Positions 9,201 through 15,200 of a stretch of DNA of 26,885 bases are shown here, piece by piece. The stretch's first letter is position 1. Each line of letters begins with the position of its first letter. Position numbers and translations under genes: made by a program. The notes under the pieces are model-generated. The model saw only the letters and a list, made by a program, of their open reading frames with translations. It was not told the origin of the DNA and did no database searches. This stretch comes from DASPKW01 sp038244055 (lineage in GTDB: Bacteria > Planctomycetota > Phycisphaerae > Tepidisphaerales > Tepidisphaeraceae): contig JBBRTW010000033.1 in assembly GCA_038244055.1 (NCBI GenBank), positions 1-26,885 on the forward strand. Reading direction: 5' to 3'.

Positions 9201-12200
9201 CGTCCGGTGTATGCGCCGGCGACGGGAATGTGATTGGCGGCGACATGATAGCGGGCATCGAAGGCGGCGTAGTTGCTGACCAGCACGACATACGCGCCGG
9301 GCGCGAGCGTGGTCAGTCCGCTCCGGGTGGCGAATGAATCGACCGCGGGCTGCGCGATGACGATATCGGGCGAGCCGGCGCGGGTGATCTTCACCGAATC
9401 GGCGATGGTCCAGTTGTCCGCGCCAGTATCGCCGCGGACCAGTTGCACCGAGGCCGCGCCGGAGAGGGCGTAATCGCCGAGGTTGACCCAGACCTCGTTG
9501 CCCACCACCAGCGGTTGATTCTGGTCGATGGTCACGCTCACGGGTCCGCCGGTGGTGGCGATCGTGTACTGGGCCAAATCATCGAGCGATCGGCGGCGGC
9601 CATCGCCATCGGCGAGGTTGAGATGCGCCCAGACGGTGTAGGTATCGCCCGCCAGCGCGGGGGCGGTCCAGGTGGCGGTTGCGCCCTGCTCGCGCGTGGA
9701 TTTTTCCGTGCCCAGGGCGTCGGAATACCAGCCGAAGCTAAAGCCTGCACCATCGCCCAGGGCAAGACTCGACAACGATTGCGGCGTGTTTGAGCGGTTG
9801 AACAGCTCGATGTATTCGAAGTCGTTGGCATCCACGAAACCGGCGGCGGCTTCGGCGGGCGTGGGGTCGGTGGGATGGTACATGACCTCATTGATCACGA
9901 CCGGCCCGACCAGCGGAGAGCCATTGGCCGCGCCCGGATAGGTCGGGCCCGCGCCAAAGGTCGCTGACTGTTCCTGAGCGAGATCGGAGACGCCGGTCGA
10001 AGTGGCAATGATGCCCAGGGGCGTGCCGGCGGGGGTTGCGCCGTAAGCGGTGACCTCGCGGTAGCCGCCGGGAGCGCCGGCGAAATTGGATGAGAGATAG
10101 AGTTGCCCGCCGTGGGCGCTGAGTGCGAATTGAACGTGGCTGGCCGGGTTGGCGGCGTTGCCGAAATCGCCCGAGCCGGTGAGAACCAGGAATCCGCCGG
10201 CCGGGATGATGGTGCCCGAGGGTATCTGGTATTTGGTGAGGCTGGTGGCCGAGTCGCTGACGAACCATCCGCTCAGATCGATGGACTGCGCGGTGGTGTT
10301 GCGGAACTCGAGCATGTCGGTCGCAGCGCCGTTGTGAACCAGCAACTCGTTCACCACAACCGATCCCGGCGCGGGGAGCGTATCGGCCGAGCCGGGTGTG
10401 CCGCCGGTGCCGGCGCTGATGCGCCAGCCGGCGGAGGAATCCCACAATGAAACATCCTGGGCCGGATCGCGAATCGTCAGGGAGAAGCCGCCGCCATCGG
10501 TCTGGCCGTACCAGCTATTGTTATACGTGAAGGCCTGGATCAGCCCGCCGACGGGGGAATCGATCTCGATCCGCTCTCCGGCGTTATTGAGATGCCCGCT
10601 GTACTGCCCGGCCAGGAACGATGAAAGCCCGGGGTAGCGCATCGCAAAGGCAGCGGAGTTGGAGGCCACGACAGTGTATTGCCCCGGCGCCAGGGTCATG
10701 GTGGGGAACGTGAACGTGACGCCATCGCTGATCGATACCCCGGCCAGCGGGACCGGATCGACGCCGATGTTCTTCACTTCGATGTACTCGAAATCCTGAT
10801 TCACATAACCTGCGGTTGCTTCGGCGGTGGTGGGGTCGGCGGGATGGTACATGACCTCGGTCACGCGGAGCGATGGCGCGAGATCGATGACGAAGCCGAC
10901 ATCCGCCAGGGCGCTCCAGGTGGTTCCGGAGAGCGCGCGGGCTTTGATCTGGGTGTTCTGCGACAGGACCATCCCGGCGGTGTAGTGGATGGCGCTGGGA
11001 TTGAGCCCGCCACCCGGCAGGCGCGGGTCGGAGCCATCAAGGCAAAAGTACACGGTGCCGGAAGTCGCGGTCGCGGTAAGTGTATCGCCGGGACGGAATT
11101 TGCCGCCGTACTCGGAAACGCCATTGATCGCGAAAGTGGGAGCATCGATGCTCGGAAAAATCCCGGCCGTCTTGAATTGACCCAGAACATTGGCGGAGCG
11201 CTGCGGGAAATACGTGTTGAGCAGGTAATCGCGCTCGGTGCGCCATTCCACGGGCGTATGCGGGACCGGCGCGGGCGAGGTGGGGATATCGCCCCAGCGC
11301 GCCGATTCGAGCGTGATGGCCGACTGCACCTCATCCGCCAGCGCCTTGTAGCGCGCGCCGGAAACCGCCGCGGTTAGCGCCCCGTTATTGAACATGAACT
11401 GCTGGATGCGGTCCGCGAACCTCATGCGGAAATCGGGCGAGGCGGTGAGATAATAGTACGGCTTGCCCGCCACCACGCTGACGCCCAATTGATTCTGCGT
11501 CACCGTGGAATTGATGCCGATGGACCACTCGGCATCCCAGTCAAAGAATTTGTAGCCGGTGCTGTCGGGGCCGGTGGGGGAAGATGCATAGAAATTATGG
11601 CTGGGCCAGTCGGTGTTCCCGATGTACAAATTCATCAACATGTAGTCGATGTAATTGTTCATATCGAGATCGACGGGGTAGCTCGAATTGGGCGTGCCAT
11701 CGGGATTCTGGCCCTGAAGCTCGTAGTACATCTCGACCGGCGAGATTCCCGAGCCGACCGACAGCCCGCCGTTGACCGTGTCGCCCACGAGGCGGAAGCT
11801 GCTGGTGTTAAAAGAGGTGAAAGTCCCCGAGGCCGCGTAGAGCTCGACGGCCGCCTCGCCGGTGTTCTGATAGTAGAGAAGCTGGAGGGTGTAGGTGCCG
11901 GTGTGATTGAAGGTATACGTCTGAATGTAATCGGTGGAGGTGCCGGTGCCGGTGTGGGAAAGCGTCGGGGAGAGCGGCGTAAGACCATCGAGGAGGGTCA
12001 GGCTGAAGCCATCATCGCAGGTGACGCCGAAGGTCCACGCGCCGGCCGAGGGGATGACGACGCTGGCCTGAACCTTGACGACGAAGTTGTCGATCTCGGC
12101 GGGGTTGTCCGGATCGGTGCCGGGGAAGGCGGATGAGCCATTGAAATGCCCGCCAGCACCGGTGTTGAGGAGGTCGATCGTGTTACGGTACTCGGTGGTG

Positions 12201-15200
12201 GCCGATATCTGCTTGGATGCGGTGGCCGCGACATCCTGCGCCACCGCCAGGGATGTCACCGGCACATTGGCGAGGTAGGTGGTGACCGACATCATGTCGT
12301 AAAGGCTGGTGCCGATGCCGCCGTTGACGTTATCGCCGATCTGCTTCCAGGTGGTGGTTTGCGCGTAGGTGGTCCAGGTGCCGGGTGCGGCGAAAAGCTC
12401 GATCTCGCCGCCATCGGAATTCTGGAAGTAGACGACGCGCATCCGGTACGCCCCGGCCTTGGTGATATTGAAGGTGGCGAACTTGTCGGCCGGGCCGGTG
12501 CGCGTGCCATCGTTGTTGAAGGTGAAGGTATCGGTGCCGTTGGTCAGAGTGAGGCTGAAACCATCATCGGCGCTGACGCCGAACGTCCACGGGCCGGTGG
12601 TGGGGATGCCGATGGTGGTCTTGGTTTCCATCACCAGGTTCTGCATCGCGTTGCCACTGATTGCGCCGGGGAAGACGGCATTTGTGCCGTAATGTCCATC
12701 GGTGCCGGTGCTGAGCATGTTGATCGCGGTGGTGGTCGTGGCGGCGCTGGCCCAGGCCTGCATGGCTTTCTTGACGAGGATGCTCGTCCCGGTGCCGGGC
12801 GTGGTGGGGTTGTTGAGGACGTTGATCGTGAAGGTATCGGCAGTGGAGTTGGAGATGACGAACGTGCCGTTGTAGTCCGTCTGTCCCGCGCCGGAGATCG
12901 TGACGTAGTCACCGTTGGCGAAGCCGTGTCCGGGGAGTTCGATGGTTGCCACACCGCCATTGCGGGCGATTCCGTAAACCTGCACGCTGATGGTGCCCGT
13001 GGCAGGGGTCACACCCGTGGCGGTGGCGAGGTAGTCGAAGGTGTTCGCCGTGACGCCGGTGATCGTGAACGTGCCGTTGTAGACGGATTGGGCCGCGCCG
13101 CTGATGACGATGCGCTGGCCGACGACGTAGCCGTGATTGGGCAGTGCGATGGTGACGACCTTGGTCGTCGTGTTCATGGTTGCGCCGGCGGCGGTCACGG
13201 CGGCGCTGAGTGCGGTGATGGATTTGAGCGTCGGAGTGATGACGCTCTCGGCGATGGACAAGCTGGTGACCGGCACGAGCTTGGCCAGCGACAGCAGGCC
13301 GGTGTTTGTTGCGGTCGTGACATTGGTGCCGACGAGCTGCCAGGCCGTCGATGCGGCGTAGGAGGTGAAGCTCCCCTTAGCGGCGTAGAGTTCGAGTTCA
13401 GCGCCCGCCGTCGTGCTCTGGAAATAAACCAGTCGGACCGTGTAGGTCCCCACTTTCGTGAAATTGAAAGTGGCGAAAGTATCGGCCGCGGTGCGGAGAC
13501 CATCGGCCGATGAATCGAGCACGACGGTTGCGCCATCGAGGATCTGAAGGTGGAACCCATCATCGCTGCTGACGCCGAAAGTCCAATTGCCCGTCGTCGG
13601 GATGCTGATCGTGCTGTCGGCCTTGAGCACGAAACTTTGCATCGGCGTCGCCGATACCGCGCCGGGGAAGAGCAGGTTGCTGGCCGTGGTGTGGCCATCA
13701 GCGCCGATGTTGAGGTAGTTGATCGAGCCGACCACCTGGGTCTGGGTCCAGGCCTGCAGGCCCGGGGTGGCGATGATGCTCTCGGCATTGGCGAGGGTAG
13801 TCAGGGGTGTGACGATCGATGCGGCCAGCCCACCGCCGGCCGTGTCGCCCAGCAGCCGCCAGGTCGAGGTCGCGGCGAAGCTCGAGAAGCTGCCCAAGGC
13901 GGCGTAGGCTTCGATTTCCGCGCCGCCGGTGTTCTGAAAATAGACCAGGCGCATCCGGTAATTGCCGGCCGTGGTGATGTTGAACGTGGAGAAGGTATCG
14001 GCGGGGCTGGTGCGGGTGGTGTCGCTGCTGTAGGTGTAAGTGTCCGTGCCGTTAGTCAGCGTCAGGCGGAAACCATCGTTGCCGCTGACGCCGAAGGTCC
14101 AATTTCCCGCCGTCGGGATGGCGATGGACCCGGTGGTTTCAACGACAAAATTATCGACCTCCGTGTTGGCCATGCCGGGGAAGGTGTTGTTGCCGGTGGC
14201 GAAATGGCCATCCGCGCCGGTGTTGAGGAAATTGACGGTCGTGGTCGTCTTGGACGATGTGGACGTCTGCTTGCTGGGCGTGGCGATGACCGATTCCGCC
14301 CCCGCCAGGTTGGTCACCGCGACATTGGCCACATAGGTGATGGAGTTGAAGCCCGGAGTGGCGGATGGACCCGCGGCGTAGAGCGTGGTATTGAACCCGG
14401 TCGTGCCGGCCTGATAGACCGTTGAGGTCAGACCGGAAGTGGTCTTGGACATCAGGTCGTTCCAGATCGGCAGGTCGTTGGTCACACCGTTGGAAAAGCC
14501 GGCGTTGTTGCTTTCCCAGTCGGAGGAATTGCCGCCCATGTACGTGGCCGAGAAGTCGGCATCCGGCCGCTCGGTGGCCTGGTATACGCCCCAGTACAGC
14601 CCATCCATGTAAAGATTCACCATCTGCGTGTGGTGCGAAGGGTCGCCCATCGCCAGTTGGGTTTCGGGCGCGAACGCTTCGCGAATGAGCTGCATCGTCG
14701 ATCCAGCCCAGCTCCAGGCATCGTTGAATTGCGAGCGGAGGATGATCGAGCCGAAGGAGCTGGCACCGGCATCTCCAAACAGCGGGAAGTTCAACTGCGA
14801 CGGCCCATAGGTGGAATCGAAGACGATGCGGAACGAATGCTTCTTATACTGAGGCGATCGCCCCACGCCCCCGTAGATCTGCAGGCCGGCATTGATCTGG
14901 AAATCGTTCGAACCATCTGCATTGAAATACTCCACCGACCCCGGCACCCCCATGGGCGTGCCGTTGTAGTTGGAGTTCAGGCTGATCGCGGTGTTGGCGT
15001 AGATGCCGTTGGTGGGATCGAAGAGGTTCGTCTTATCGCTGACCAGCGACATCGACGGCAGCGACTTGAGCGCATCGACCAGCGTATTGCGGTAGGCCGG
15101 GTCCGTGGTGATGCGCGGGTCCATCTGGTAATCGGCCGGCCAGGTGTCCCAGCTCCCCGGGAAGCCGGCGGGCGTGGCGGACTGCTGGATGACGTCATTG

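Noticed and set aside
12146..13513. 455-codon plus-strand open frame opposite the PA14 array of protein A
   Set aside because: Its composition is the same Gly/Arg/Asp/Val-rich antisense type, and the opposite strand encodes clear PA14-like and FCCH-like modules.
11750..14430. The PA14 array as an inserted mobile genetic element or intein
   Set aside because: No transposase, endonuclease, splicing motifs or terminal inverted repeats were seen. The units are in-frame protein modules with the same codon use as their surroundings.
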